A DNA stretch of 40,256 bases from Halobacteriales archaeon SW_7_65_23 (GCA_003022725.1 PXSQ01000009.1:1-40256); one strand, 5' to 3'. Counted from the first letter of the stretch, positions 23,124-32,588 are shown. Made by a program: numbers and translations. The notes: generated by a model from the sequence alone, not told the origin.

Positions 23124-24098
23124 ATGGACCACGAGACGGCAGGCGAGCTCTCCGGGCGGATCGTCGACGCCATCGGGGAAGCGGTGATCGCCAACCGGCA
23201 GTTTCTGGAGACGACGCTGACGGGTATCCTCGGACGGGGCCACGTGCTGCTCGAGGACGTCCCCGGGACGGGGAAGACCCTGACTGCGCGGAGTTTCGCG
23301 CGGGCGTTGGGGCTGTCCTTCCAGCGCATCCAGTTCACGCCCGACCTGCTGCCCGCCGACATCACGGGGTCGAACGTCTACAGCGAGAAAACAGGCGAGT
23401 TCGAGTTCTCCCGCGGGCCGGTGTTCGCAAACGTCGTCCTCGCGGACGAGATCAACCGCTCGCCGCCCAAAACGCAGGCCGCCCTCCTGGAGGCGATGGG
23501 CGAAAAGCAGGTGACCGTCGACGGCGAGACCCACGACCTCCCGGATCCCTTCTTCGTGATTGCGACCCAGAACCCCGTCGAGCAGGAGGGGACGTTCGGG
23601 CTGCCCGAAGCCCAGCGCGACCGCTTCATGATCAAGACGACGATGGGCTACCCCAGCGCGGACGGCGAGCGCCTCCTGCTGGACCGGCGCGCGAACCGGA
23701 CCGCCCAGACCCCGACCGTCGAGCAGGTCGTCGACGCCGACCAGGTGCGACAGCTCCAGCAGGTCCCCGAGGGCGTCGACGTCGACCCGCGGCTGCGCGA
23801 TTACATGGTGACCCTCGCCCGACGAACGCGCCGCGACGACCGCGTCCACGTCGGCGTCTCGCCGCGGGGCATCCAGAAGCTGTTCGAGGCCTCCCGGGCG
23901 GCGGCGACCATCGCCGGCCGGGGGTACGTCGTCCCCGACGACGTCAAGCGGGTCGTCGGCCCAGTGTTCACCCACCGGATCGTCCTGACCGCAGACGCGA
24001 GCGTCCGCGGCGTCGGGCGCTACGACGTCGTCCACGACGTCGTCGACAGCGTCGAAGTGCCCGCCGTCGGGCAACAGCAGGGCGCAGCCAGCCGGTAA
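23124..24098 (+). CDS. MoxR family AAA+ ATPase
   Basis: A 324-residue chaperone-like ATPase of the MoxR group. Walker A is VPGTGKT (Gly48-Thr52) and Walker B is VVLADEINRSPPKTQAALLE at about 109-128. The sensor and arginine-finger region ATQNPVEQEGTFGLPEAQRD and a C-terminal lid domain follow. MoxR proteins usually act with DUF58 and von Willebrand-type partners in maturing protein complexes or envelope components. Here the DUF58, DUF7269, transglutaminase and DUF7519 genes lie directly beyond on the opposite strand, ending 12 bp away tail to tail. The ATG at 23124 starts the family sequence. Confidence 0.93.
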   Translation: MDHETAGELSGRIVDAIGEAVIANRQFLETTLTGILGRGHVLLEDVPGTGKTLTARSFARALGLSFQRIQFTPDLLPADITGSNVYSEKTGEFEFSRGPVFANVVLADEINRSPPKTQAALLEAMGEKQVTVDGETHDLPDPFFVIATQNPVEQEGTFGLPEAQRDRFMIKTTMGYPSADGERLLLDRRANRTAQTPTVEQVVDADQVRQLQQVPEGVDVDPRLRDYMVTLARRTRRDDRVHVGVSPRGIQKLFEASRAAATIAGRGYVVPDDVKRVVGPVFTHRIVLTADASVRGVGRYDVVHDVVDSVEVPAVGQQQGAASR

Positions 24099-24110
24099 GC
24101 GCGCACGCTC

Positions 24111-25742
24111 CTACCGCAGGGCGGCGGCGAACGCGAGTACGCCGATCACGACGAACAACAGCGCAACCGTCGCGAGCGGCGACTCCGCGACCAGTCCACC
24201 CTGGAGCCGGGAGGCGACGAGGGCAGCCACGGCGGCCCCTGCGAGTCCGACGAGCGCGGTGCCGCCGGCGTGGACGAGTTCGATGCTGCGCGTGTCCGAG
24301 CCGTCGCCGATCTCCCGGCCCAGCACCGTGCCGAAGCGGCCGGCGTCCCAGACGAGCAGGCTGGCGACGATGCCGCCGAGCACGAGCCAGGTGGGTACCT
24401 CGAGGGTGGCCGCGAACACGACGCCGACGAACAAGCCGCCGCTTGCAAGCGAGTAGCCCGTCGTCTCCGTCGAGAGGTAGCCGACTCCGGTTGCGACCCG
24501 GAGCAGCTGTGCGAGGCCGACGACGGCCCCGATCAGCGCCACCGCCAGTAGCACCACGAACGTCGGTTCGCCGTAGACGATCGCTGCGTCCCCGGCCGTC
24601 TCCCGGAGGTCGCTGGCCATCACCGCCGGTAGCTGGTCGGCGACCCCGTTGACGATCCCGTCGTAGGCGTCGTCGGCGACGGCAATCGCGATGACGGTCA
24701 CGAGAACGCCGGCCCCCACAGGGCCGCTCCGGTCTGGCAGTGCCGACTCCTGGCCGGGACCCGCCGTCCACCGCCCGTCGCGGCTGAGCGTCCGTGCGAC
24801 GGCGCCCACGACGATGCCGACCGCGGCCAGCGCCGTCACGCCGACCAGCGGCACGCGCAACAGCCCGAAGGTGGCGATCGCCCGGACGAACTCGAACAGC
24901 CCCCCGCCGAGCAGCGTCCGGAGTTCCTCGGTCGAGAGTGTGAGCTCGATCGGCAGCGCGACCAGGCCGAGGAACGCGGCGACGGCCCCGCCGCCGAGCA
25001 GCCCGTAGTACGCCTTCCTGACCCGCCTATCGCTCGTCTGTCCACGGCCCGTGTCGGCGAGCAGTTCCGCGACCGGCAGCACCCGCAGCGCTGCCGCGAC
25101 CGTGCCGGCAGCGACGCCCACCAACAGCAGAAAGTCAGCGAGATGCAGGCTCTCGCCCGACGGAGCGAGCAGCACCGAGAGGTGGAAATCCGGCAGGCTT
25201 GCGCCCTCGGCATCGGTCCCGGTGAGGACTGCGCTCGCCAACAGCAGCGTCGCGGTCGCGACCGGGGCGACGCCGGTGTGCAGGCCGACGCTGACGAAAT
25301 CCTCGAGCGTCTCGTCGTCGAGCACGTTCCTGCTGCCCAGCGCCAGCCCGAGGAGTGCGAGCACGCAGCCGAGGAACACGCCGACGTTGCCGGCGATGAT
25401 GAGGAAGCTGACCGACACCTGTTCGCCGGACGGAACCGGGAACAGCCGGCTCGTCACCAGGAGTGCCGCGACGCCGGCGCCGCCGATCAGCCCCGCCGCC
25501 GCCGGCACGGTCAGCGTGCCCGCGACAAACGCCGTCTCCGACTCGCGGGCGCCGGTCCGCACCAGCCAGAGGCTCGCCGTCAGACAGCCGGCACCGACGA
25601 GCCCGATCAGCGTCGGCTCGATCACCGCCGGCACGGCCCACAGAAGCAGCGCGACCAGCAACAGCGTCACCCCGGCGACGATGCCGGTGCTGGTGCCGGT
25701 CGGCTTCCAGTCCTCGGCAGCGTCCTGCGTGCTCACGGCCAC
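24111..25742 (-). CDS. polytopic membrane protein of the MoxR cluster (DUF7519-type)
   Basis: A 543-residue protein with about fourteen hydrophobic helices and short polar loops. From position and style it matches the haloarchaeal membrane proteins annotated DUF7519, but this is from memory. No catalytic motif is visible. The GTG at 25742 is used here; the GTG at 25736 is equally good. It is the last gene of the four-gene minus-strand cluster, 64 bp after the DUF58 stop, and may anchor or transport what the cluster processes. Confidence 0.75.
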   Translation of the reverse strand: MAVSTQDAAEDWKPTGTSTGIVAGVTLLLVALLLWAVPAVIEPTLIGLVGAGCLTASLWLVRTGARESETAFVAGTLTVPAAAGLIGGAGVAALLVTSRLFPVPSGEQVSVSFLIIAGNVGVFLGCVLALLGLALGSRNVLDDETLEDFVSVGLHTGVAPVATATLLLASAVLTGTDAEGASLPDFHLSVLLAPSGESLHLADFLLLVGVAAGTVAAALRVLPVAELLADTGRGQTSDRRVRKAYYGLLGGGAVAAFLGLVALPIELTLSTEELRTLLGGGLFEFVRAIATFGLLRVPLVGVTALAAVGIVVGAVARTLSRDGRWTAGPGQESALPDRSGPVGAGVLVTVIAIAVADDAYDGIVNGVADQLPAVMASDLRETAGDAAIVYGEPTFVVLLAVALIGAVVGLAQLLRVATGVGYLSTETTGYSLASGGLFVGVVFAATLEVPTWLVLGGIVASLLVWDAGRFGTVLGREIGDGSDTRSIELVHAGGTALVGLAGAAVAALVASRLQGGLVAESPLATVALLFVVIGVLAFAAALR

Positions 25743-25806
25743 TCACCTCGGACGCGGGTGGTGCCGGAATCGCTGAGGGCTGTCGTCGTGCGCCTGGATC
25801 GGTCGA

Positions 25807-27312
25807 TCATTGCTGTGCGAGCAGATGTGGGAGCGAGAGCCGGACGGCGTCGTCGATCGGTGTGTCGGTTCCCCAGTCGACGGTTTCGACGCCCAGGCGG
25901 TCGAACGCGCGGAGGCGCGAGCGCCGCGCGGCGGCCGCGAGCCGCTGGCCTGGCGTGGCGGCGTCGATGACGTCCGGGCTGATCACGACTGTCGGGTACT
26001 CCCGCATCGACAGTGCGCCGCCCAGCGTCACCGGCCAGCTGTCAAGCAGCGGGCTGCACAGCACCACCTGTGCGTCGGCGGGGAGCCGCGCGAGCAGCCG
26101 CCGGATCCGGTCGTCGACCTCGCCGTCGCCGAACAGCCGGCGTCCCCAGCTGTCGGCGCCCTCACCGCCGTCTGCACGGGCCCCAGGAGCGCCGCTTCCT
26201 CCAGGCCTGCCCGGCGAGGAGACGTCGCGTGGCCCGTCTGCGGGCCGGGCGCCCGCCCGGTCGACCGTTCCCCAGCCGTCGCCGGTGCCGGCCGCGAACA
26301 TCGTCGTCGGGAACTCCAGGGAAAGCGGCCCGATCTCCCGTCCGGTGTCGGTCTGGAGCCGGTGAAAGAGCAGCGACGCCTGGCCGTGCTGGCCACCCTC
26401 CCCCTGTGGGTCGATCCAGGGGAGGCCGTCGGGGCCGACGAGCCCGTCGAGTTCGCCGGGGTCGACGCCGAGGGCTGTAACGCTCGTCTGGACGCCAGCC
26501 TCGGTGAGCGCGTCGAACAACCGTTCGGCGGCGTACGCCGACAGCTGCGTCCCGGTCGGATAGCCAGCCGCCGCGGTGACCCGGTTGAGCGGCCGCGCGT
26601 CGACGATCAACACCGTCCGGGCCGCCTGCTCCTTGCGGTACTGGACGGTGACGAACTCGCCGGTCTTGGCGACGTGGTGCCAGTCGATCCGGTTGACGGG
26701 GTCGCCGCGCTGGTACTGCCGTGTCGCGTAGAACTCCTGGCCGGGGCCGCCACTGTCGACCGACAGCGCGCCCCGACGGTTCATCGTCGTCTCCTGCAGC
26801 GGAGCCTCGCCGGGGACGTTCGTACACGCCAGCACGCTGTCCCCCGTCGCCTCGACGGTGCGGGTCTCCCGGCGGCCGCCAGCCAGCGACCGGATCCGGA
26901 CGGCCGGGTCGTCGAACCCGAACTCGCCGCGCTTCGCTACCACGGTGTAGCTGCACTGCTCGCTTTCTCCCGGCGACAGCGGCACCGCCAGCCGCGCGGC
27001 CCCCTCGCTGACGGCGAGTTCCTCCGGCACCCCGTCGATCACGCGGACGTCCGGCAGCACCGCCCCGCCCTCGTTGCGGACGGTCAGCGTCACCCTGACC
27101 GGCTCGCCGGGCTCCGGGGTCGCCGGCTCCATCGACCGGTTGACCGACAGCGACGTGTCCGCGGGGACACCGGAGAGCGTGCCGTACAGCACGTACCCCA
27201 GCGGGATCAGCGTCGCCGCCAGCAACAGGCTGTCGGCGTACAGCAGCCCCATCGCGAGCAACGCGAGCGCCGCGAGCAGCCCGACGCTCCAGCGCCTGAC
27301 GTGTCGCCTCAC
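25807..27312 (-). CDS. DUF58 domain membrane protein
   Basis: A 501-residue protein. Two hydrophobic helices lie at about 8-45. A beta-rich extracellular or cytoplasmic domain with SLSVNRSMEPATPEPGEP follows, and then the DUF58 core YQRGDPVNRIDWHHVAKTGEF. A von Willebrand-like fold with TVLIVDARPLNRV comes next. A Gly/Ala/Asp-rich low-complexity stretch sits at about 325-380 before the final domain. DUF58 proteins work with MoxR ATPases. The GTG at 27312 overlaps the preceding gene's stop as GTGA, so it is preferred to the upstream start at 27390, which would add 26 unrelated residues. Confidence 0.88.
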   Translation of the reverse strand: MRRHVRRWSVGLLAALALLAMGLLYADSLLLAATLIPLGYVLYGTLSGVPADTSLSVNRSMEPATPEPGEPVRVTLTVRNEGGAVLPDVRVIDGVPEELAVSEGAARLAVPLSPGESEQCSYTVVAKRGEFGFDDPAVRIRSLAGGRRETRTVEATGDSVLACTNVPGEAPLQETTMNRRGALSVDSGGPGQEFYATRQYQRGDPVNRIDWHHVAKTGEFVTVQYRKEQAARTVLIVDARPLNRVTAAAGYPTGTQLSAYAAERLFDALTEAGVQTSVTALGVDPGELDGLVGPDGLPWIDPQGEGGQHGQASLLFHRLQTDTGREIGPLSLEFPTTMFAAGTGDGWGTVDRAGARPADGPRDVSSPGRPGGSGAPGARADGGEGADSWGRRLFGDGEVDDRIRRLLARLPADAQVVLCSPLLDSWPVTLGGALSMREYPTVVISPDVIDAATPGQRLAAAARRSRLRAFDRLGVETVDWGTDTPIDDAVRLSLPHLLAQQ

Positions 27313-27986
27313 GCTGTCCCCTCCAGCCGTTCGATCGCCGCGACGGTCGCCTCGATCCGGCGGCGACGCTCCCGGCGGGGCGTCAGCCACAGCCGCAGGC
27401 GTGCGCCCAGCGGCGGGGACGGCTCCTCAGATAGCAGAGACTGGCGAGTAAAAGAATTACAGCCACCAGTATCACCAACCATGAGAAACAGCGCTGCCAC
27501 CGGATCGTCCGTCCAGGTTCCCCGCGCGACGGCGTCGCGCGCCGCCTCGCGCGACTGGCCGGTCGCCACTGCGTAGGCGCCGACCGCCGCCGTCGTCAGC
27601 TGTGCGCGCGCATCGTGCAGCGCCGCGCCGCCGTGCTCGACGGCTGCTTCGAAACTCCCGTCGACCGTGGACGCCGAGACGGCGCGCGGCTCCGCTGTCA
27701 CCGCCTCCGGCGGGTTCGCGCCCGCCCGCTCGAACCGCCGCTGGGCCGCCGATCGCGTCCCCGCCGTCTCCGGCGCTGGCCGCGAGCGCGCAACCAGCAC
27801 CACGTAGGCCGTGACCCCCAGGCCGGCCAGCAGCACCAGAATCTTCCCGTCGAACGCGTCGACAGCCTCGATGACTAGCCCGATCGGCCCGAGCGTTCCG
27901 ATCAGGCCCGGCACGAGGAGCAGCGCTAGCCCCAGACCCGTTGTGACAACGCCGATCGCCCCGAGGAGCTTCTCACGCCCCGCCAT
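27309..27986 (-). CDS. DUF7269-like membrane protein with a MITE-derived insert
   Basis: A 225-residue protein with two hydrophobic helices at about 7-35 and 47-66. A long helical cytoplasmic part follows, with HDARAQLTTAAVGAYAVATG and an arginine-rich tail. It is a regular member between transglutaminase and DUF58 genes in haloarchaeal MoxR clusters; the family name is from memory. Near residue 170 the protein reads VAALFL, then about 15 residues including GDTGGCNSFTRQSL, then SEEP. The DNA of this insert (27431-27473) is the right end of MITE family 3, so the insertion kept the frame. The ATG overlaps the transglutaminase stop by 1 bp (TGATG). Confidence 0.78.
   Translation of the reverse strand: MAGREKLLGAIGVVTTGLGLALLLVPGLIGTLGPIGLVIEAVDAFDGKILVLLAGLGVTAYVVLVARSRPAPETAGTRSAAQRRFERAGANPPEAVTAEPRAVSASTVDGSFEAAVEHGGAALHDARAQLTTAAVGAYAVATGQSREAARDAVARGTWTDDPVAALFLMVGDTGGCNSFTRQSLLSEEPSPPLGARLRLWLTPRRERRRRIEATVAAIERLEGTA
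27431..27473. mobile_element. MITE family 3 fragment inside a coding sequence
   Basis: ATAGCAGAGACTGGCGAGTA followed by AAAGAATTACAGCCACCAGT matches 4261-4300 and 13732-13759. It contains the complete right terminus but no left one. It is read through in frame on the minus strand and adds about 15 residues with no stop codon. Confidence 0.75.
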
Positions 27987-30739
27987 CAGTCTGCACCTCC
28001 CGGCGTCCCGCCACCCCGCTCGCCGTCGCGGGGCACGGGCTCATCTGCTCGTTCGACGTCCGGATTCTCGCCGCCCCCTTGTTCGGCCGCGGCCCGCTCG
28101 ATCGCCTCGATCGCCGCGAGCAGCGCTTCGTCGCTGTCCGCTGGCGACCGGTCGCCGTACTCGACCTCGCGGAACGCGTCGCGGAGCGTCTCCACGGGCC
28201 CGCGGGGCAGTTCAGCCGCCTCGATCGCGTGGGTCGCGAGTTCGCCCGGGGTCCACGTCCCTGCGTCCTCGACGTCGAGCACCGCGAGGAACCGATCCCA
28301 CGCCTCGCGGACCGTCGGTACGTCGACCGGCGTCCCCTCCGCTGCGTCCAGGGCCCCAGTCCGGGTCGCGTCCCTGTGGGGGAGCAGCCCGGCGAGCCAC
28401 GCCCACTTTTCACGGAACCAGCGGCCGAGCGCGAGCTGCAGGCTGGCGATCGATTCCCCGCCGCTGGCGAACTCGGCGAGGTAGACGAGCGTCCGCGAGA
28501 TTCTGCCGAACGCGGCGGCCAGTGCCCGCCGCCCGCCGACGACGCTGCCGACCAGCGCCCGCCGGCCCCAGCCGACCAGGCTCAGGACGCCGGCGCCGAG
28601 GTCGCGGGGCCGGTAGCCGCGACGGTACGCGACGCCGACCGGCAGTCCGATCGCCAGTCCCGAGCCGAGCAGCACCAGCAGGGCGTTGCGCAACAGCCCC
28701 TCGACGGTCGTCTCCTGGCGCAGCCCCTCGCGAGCCGTGCTGATCGTCGCCGACGATGACAGCGGCAGCCGGACGGTCGCCGTTCCGTCAGGCCCCGTTC
28801 TGGCCACTGTTGTGCCGTCGACCGAGATCGGTTTGTCGGCCATCCCCTCACCGTCGGCTGTCACCTCGACGGTCGCGCCCGTCAGCGGGAGCACCACGAG
28901 CCCGGTCTCCACGTCGAGTTCGACTGCATTGACGCGGACGTCGGTCTCGCCGAAGATCGGCCCGCGCTCGACGACGAGGCTGCTGTTGCCGGGGTCCTCA
29001 GGGAGCTGCAGCGTCGTCTGGCCGTCCCCGTCGGTCCGGCCCACCTGCTCGCCGTCGAGGTATACCGCGGCGTCAGGGATGACGATGTCGTCGACTGTTG
29101 CGATCACTGTCACCTCGTTCCCCGGGAGGGTCTCGCCGCTGACTGACACTGTCGCCTCCGTCTCGACGTCGACCACGGTGACGTTTTCGTCGTCCTCCTG
29201 GGCCGTCGTCTCATCGGTGCCGACGCCCGCGAGTGACGCGAGCGGCCCACTCCCGCCTGCCGGCCTGGCGAGGCTGTCGGGCGCACTGAACCCGCCCGTC
29301 TGCTCGACCACCTCGGGCGGCCCGATCCCGATCCGGAGTTCCTCCGTGGCCGGGACGGTCGCGACGACGGTCCCCTCGCTGTCGGTCACGCCGACGCGCT
29401 CCCCGTTGAACAGGACCGCGATCCCGCTCACCGGCTCGTCGTCGTGGGTGACGGTCACCTCGACGGCGACGCCGGGAACGGCCGTCCGGTTGAGCGAAAC
29501 GTTGTAGTAGCCCCCGCCTTCGGTCCCGTTCTCGCCGTCCTTGGGGTTGTCGTCCACCGGGTTGCGGATCTCGCCCGGCTCGAACACTTCGCCGGGGCTC
29601 CCCTCCTCGCTACTTTCGTAGTCGAGATCGGGGTTGCTCTGCTCGAGTGCGTCCTGCTGGGCAGCCAGGCGATCACCGCCGGGCGTCGGGTCGAACCGGA
29701 CCCACCCGACGTCGGGGAAGTACACTTCGACCCAGGCGTGGGCGTTCATTCCTCGGACCTCGTAGCGGTTCTCGCTGACCTCCTGTCCCGTCGTGTAGCC
29801 GACCGTGTACCGCGCCGGGATGCCCTGGGTCCGGAGCATCGTCGTCATCGCCGTCGCGAAGTACTCGCAGTAGCCCTCCTCCATCTCGAAGATGAACGTG
29901 TCGGCCATGTGCTCGCTCTGCTGGGAGGCCTGCAGCGAGTAGCCTTTCTCAGTCCGAAGCCAGTTCTGGATGCTCTTTGCCGCGTCGTAGGCCGACTCGT
30001 CGTCGGCGGTCAGTTCGTCCGTGAGACTCCCGACCCGTTCGGGCGTGTCCTCGGGGAGTTGCGTGTAGCGGTCGACGACTTCCGCAGGGTACTCCTGGCC
30101 GGCGGCTCGCAGGACGTCGACGTCCCGGACTGGCTGGCGGCTAACTGCACTGTAGCTCTCCCCCGGTTCGACGTAGTCCTGGGCGAGGAACGTCCCGGTT
30201 TCGGTCACCTGGAGGTCGGAGAGGCCGCTGACGGAGGTCGGCCGCCAGGCGGTCGGCAGCGCCGTCGCGGGGCGGTCGAACTCGACTTCGTAGACGATCT
30301 GCTCGCCCTCGAGCCCCTCGTAGTCGATCGGGCCGTCGTAGGGCGTCCGGTCGACGTCGTGTTCCCAGCCGGTACCGGTGTAGGTACCGTACGTGCCGGT
30401 CCGCCAGTAGGCCGACGCGGAGCTTTCGACTTCGAAGTGGACCTCGGTGTCGTTGTTGCCGAACGTGTCCTTGTCGAACCCGGTTTCGCCGCCGACGCCG
30501 GTGCTATCGCCGGGGTCGAGCGCGCCGAACCCCTGGCTGTCGCCGGGCCCCTCGACCCCCTCGCCGTCGTCGAACCGTTCGCCGGGGAGCACGCTGTCGA
30601 TGGGGCTGCCGGCGATGCTGTCCGTCGCCAGCGTCGGCAGCAGGAGGGCGGCAGTCAGTGCGGCCAGGCCGCATCCCGCGATCAGCGCGATCCGCGTCCA
30701 GTCCCGGGCGGCGTCGTCTCGTGGTGCTTTCTCGTCCAT
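27986..30739 (-). CDS. transglutaminase-like membrane protein with DUF4129 tail (TgpA-type)
   Basis: A 917-residue protein. Residues about 16-40 form one hydrophobic helix. The extracellular part holds the transglutaminase fold with the papain-like triad Cys291 (EGYCEYFATAM), His334 (MNAHAWVEV) and Asp350 (VRFDPTPGG). Several beta-sandwich repeats of carboxypeptidase-regulatory or Ig-like type follow at about 400-640. A membrane helix at about 685-710 (LVLLGSGLAIGLPVGVAY) comes next, and then a cytoplasmic DUF4129 domain. The acidic spacer at 55-100 suits high salt. It likely crosslinks or cleaves envelope proteins with the other cluster members. It is the first gene of the minus-strand operon. 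Confidence 0.9.
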   Translation of the reverse strand: MDEKAPRDDAARDWTRIALIAGCGLAALTAALLLPTLATDSIAGSPIDSVLPGERFDDGEGVEGPGDSQGFGALDPGDSTGVGGETGFDKDTFGNNDTEVHFEVESSASAYWRTGTYGTYTGTGWEHDVDRTPYDGPIDYEGLEGEQIVYEVEFDRPATALPTAWRPTSVSGLSDLQVTETGTFLAQDYVEPGESYSAVSRQPVRDVDVLRAAGQEYPAEVVDRYTQLPEDTPERVGSLTDELTADDESAYDAAKSIQNWLRTEKGYSLQASQQSEHMADTFIFEMEEGYCEYFATAMTTMLRTQGIPARYTVGYTTGQEVSENRYEVRGMNAHAWVEVYFPDVGWVRFDPTPGGDRLAAQQDALEQSNPDLDYESSEEGSPGEVFEPGEIRNPVDDNPKDGENGTEGGGYYNVSLNRTAVPGVAVEVTVTHDDEPVSGIAVLFNGERVGVTDSEGTVVATVPATEELRIGIGPPEVVEQTGGFSAPDSLARPAGGSGPLASLAGVGTDETTAQEDDENVTVVDVETEATVSVSGETLPGNEVTVIATVDDIVIPDAAVYLDGEQVGRTDGDGQTTLQLPEDPGNSSLVVERGPIFGETDVRVNAVELDVETGLVVLPLTGATVEVTADGEGMADKPISVDGTTVARTGPDGTATVRLPLSSSATISTAREGLRQETTVEGLLRNALLVLLGSGLAIGLPVGVAYRRGYRPRDLGAGVLSLVGWGRRALVGSVVGGRRALAAAFGRISRTLVYLAEFASGGESIASLQLALGRWFREKWAWLAGLLPHRDATRTGALDAAEGTPVDVPTVREAWDRFLAVLDVEDAGTWTPGELATHAIEAAELPRGPVETLRDAFREVEYGDRSPADSDEALLAAIEAIERAAAEQGGGENPDVERADEPVPRDGERGGGTPGGAD

Positions 30740-30926
30740 GGCTCAGTCTCGTCCCGGGTCCCCGACCGCTACGACCAGCTACGAGGCGTGGGTGTGCGGT
30801 TGCGGGGCGGCCCGTCGTGACTCGTTGCCCCTACTTGTCCCGTCAATGGGTTAACGGTAACGCTCGCTACGACGGCTGTTTGAGCGTTCGAAATCCCCTC
30901 CACACTGCCCTCGCGTGGCAGTCAAA

Positions 30927-30935
30927 CGTATAATT
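30927..30935 (+). promoter_or_regulatory. TATA box of the DUF309 gene
   Basis: CGTATAATT lies 24-32 nt before the ATG at 30959, indicating a leaderless transcript. The 220-bp gap to the divergent transglutaminase gene contains no other clear signal. Confidence 0.6.
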
Positions 30936-30958
30936 GGCCGGAGCGCAAATGGGCGGGT

Positions 30959-31585
30959 ATGGAGGCGCATCTGCGGGCCGGGATCGCGATCTACAACGCC
31001 GGGCGGTACCACGCCGCCCACGACGCCTGGGAGGACCACTGGCTCGGCCTCGAGTCGGGGACCGACGACGAGCGGTTCCTCCACGGTCTGATCCAGTTCA
31101 CCGCGGCCGTCTACCACGCCCAGAACGGCAACTGGTCCGGCGCGACGGGCCTCGCCGCAAGTGGCCGGGAGTACCTCGCTGTTGTTCCGCCCACCTATCG
31201 GGGCGTCGACGTGGCAGCGGTCCGGAGGTATCTCGCTGCGCTCGAATCGGATCCGGAACTGATCGAGCGGGGACCGCCGCTGGCGTTGACCCACCACGGC
31301 CAACAGCCCGTCCCGGAGGATCTGGCGTTCGAGGCGACCGCCGTGGCAGCTGAGGTCCTTGCGGAGGAGGACGGATACGACGAAGCAGTGCTGGAACAGG
31401 CGGCGACCTTCGGCGGCGCCGACTTGGAGGACGGCGTGACAGCGAGCCCGTTCGTGACGCTCCTCTTTGATTTCGTTCGCGAGCCCGCGAACCGCGGGAT
31501 CGTGTTCCAGCGCCTCTCGGAACACGTCGACCGCCGCGCGCAGCGGGAGGCCGATGTCGACAGGCTGTTCGACGCCCGCAAGTGA
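30959..31585 (+). CDS. DUF309 family protein
   Basis: A 208-residue helical protein. The family motif is at the start: YNAGRYHAAHDAWEDHWLG at residues 12-30, then FLHGLIQFTAAVYHAQNGNW. The conserved His and Glu residues in these helices suggest a metal or ligand site, but the function is not established. It is probably leaderless and monocistronic. Its end faces the end of the Azf-like gene, with 77 bp between. Confidence 0.85.
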   Translation: MEAHLRAGIAIYNAGRYHAAHDAWEDHWLGLESGTDDERFLHGLIQFTAAVYHAQNGNWSGATGLAASGREYLAVVPPTYRGVDVAAVRRYLAALESDPELIERGPPLALTHHGQQPVPEDLAFEATAVAAEVLAEEDGYDEAVLEQAATFGGADLEDGVTASPFVTLLFDFVREPANRGIVFQRLSEHVDRRAQREADVDRLFDARK

Positions 31586-31662
31586 CTGGTGGTGATGGCC
31601 AGCAGCGGCTACTGGAGCACAGCAGCCACCCGCTTCACCGGCCGAAAAATGAGGGCGGTCAG

Positions 31663-32427
31663 TCACTCGCTCAGTTTCTCGGTGCCGTCCCACTCGGCTG
31701 CGTTGTCCTGCGGTTCGTACCCGAGCACCTCCCTCGCGCGCTCGATGGAGTAGTATTTCGAGTCGTTATCGGAGATGCCGTAGACGATCTCGAACCCGTA
31801 GTCGGCACGGAGCGCACGGTCGTGGATCTGTGCACAGTCGCGGGGGGAGAGCCACATCGCCTGCCCGCGGTCGTAGTCGACCGGCGGGTACTCCTCGTTG
31901 AGGTTGCCGATCCGGATGTTGCAGACCGAGATGCCGTACGTGTCGTGGTAGTAGCGGCCGATGATCTCGCCCGTCGCCTTGCTGATGCCGTACTTGTTGC
32001 CCGGGCGGGGGTACTCGGTGCCGTCGAGGCGGAAGTCGTCTTCCGACCGGTAGATGTCGGGCGTCCGCTTGTCGGTCTCGGCGGCGCCGACCGCGTGGTT
32101 CGAGGAGGCAAAAACCACCCGGTCGACGCCTTCCTGGACAGCGAGATCGTAGATGGTGTGGGTGCCGTCGATGTTGTTCGGGAGGACGCTGTCCCAGGGT
32201 GCTTCCGGGCGGGGATCGCCCGCAAGGTGGACAACGGCGCCGGCGCCCTCCATCGCCGGTCGTACGTCTGCCGGGTCCTGGACCTCCCCCGTCACGTAGG
32301 GGTGGTTCGGCTCCTCGGCCGGCTGGCTGTGGTACAGCAGCCGCCAGTCGTACTTGTCGCCGAGTCGCTCGAGGATCACCTGCCCCACGTGTCCCCCAGC
32401 CCCCGTGAGTAGTACCGGCTCGTCCAT
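31663..32427 (-). CDS. azf: NAD-dependent glucose-6-phosphate dehydrogenase, Azf-like
   Basis: A 254-residue extended short-chain dehydrogenase. The nucleotide loop is TGAGGHVG (8-15), then HLAGDPRPEAPWDSVLPNNI at 67-86, the catalytic serine stretch ASSNHAVGA, and Tyr146 with Lys150 in YGISK. These segments, with GQAMWLSPRDC and the end VLGYEPQDN, agree with my memory of Haloferax volcanii Azf. That enzyme oxidises glucose-6-phosphate with NAD+ in the haloarchaeal oxidative pentose phosphate pathway. Close relatives with other sugar substrates exist, so substrate and name are tentative. A TATA-like CTACTTTACC lies about 25-30 nt upstream. A MITE inserted 48 bp upstream of the start. Confidence 0.8.
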   Translation of the reverse strand: MDEPVLLTGAGGHVGQVILERLGDKYDWRLLYHSQPAEEPNHPYVTGEVQDPADVRPAMEGAGAVVHLAGDPRPEAPWDSVLPNNIDGTHTIYDLAVQEGVDRVVFASSNHAVGAAETDKRTPDIYRSEDDFRLDGTEYPRPGNKYGISKATGEIIGRYYHDTYGISVCNIRIGNLNEEYPPVDYDRGQAMWLSPRDCAQIHDRALRADYGFEIVYGISDNDSKYYSIERAREVLGYEPQDNAAEWDGTEKLSE

Positions 32428-32474
32428 TCAGTTGATACAAGCGCAGGCGTGGTAAAGTAGCATACGATTCGGGG

Positions 32475-32588
32475 TAATACTGTCGGACGTAACTCTGTGT
32501 CACATCGTGACACTCTCTTGGCTGTATTCGCACGGGTGAACGGCTGAACGTGACGCGTGACTCCACGAAATTACGTCCGACAGTATAA
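32475..32588. mobile_element. MITE family 2, copy c
   Basis: A 108-bp element (32478-32585) between direct TAA trinucleotides (32475-32477, 32586-32588). Its ends are perfect inverted repeats and the interior is almost identical to copy b at 13506-13619. The TAA duplication shows that the target is TNA, not only TCA. Confidence 0.9.

Noticed and set aside
25810-27576. 588-codon plus-strand frame opposite DUF58
   Set aside because: Its composition is that of an antisense shadow of a GC-rich gene; the minus-strand DUF58 protein has clear motifs.
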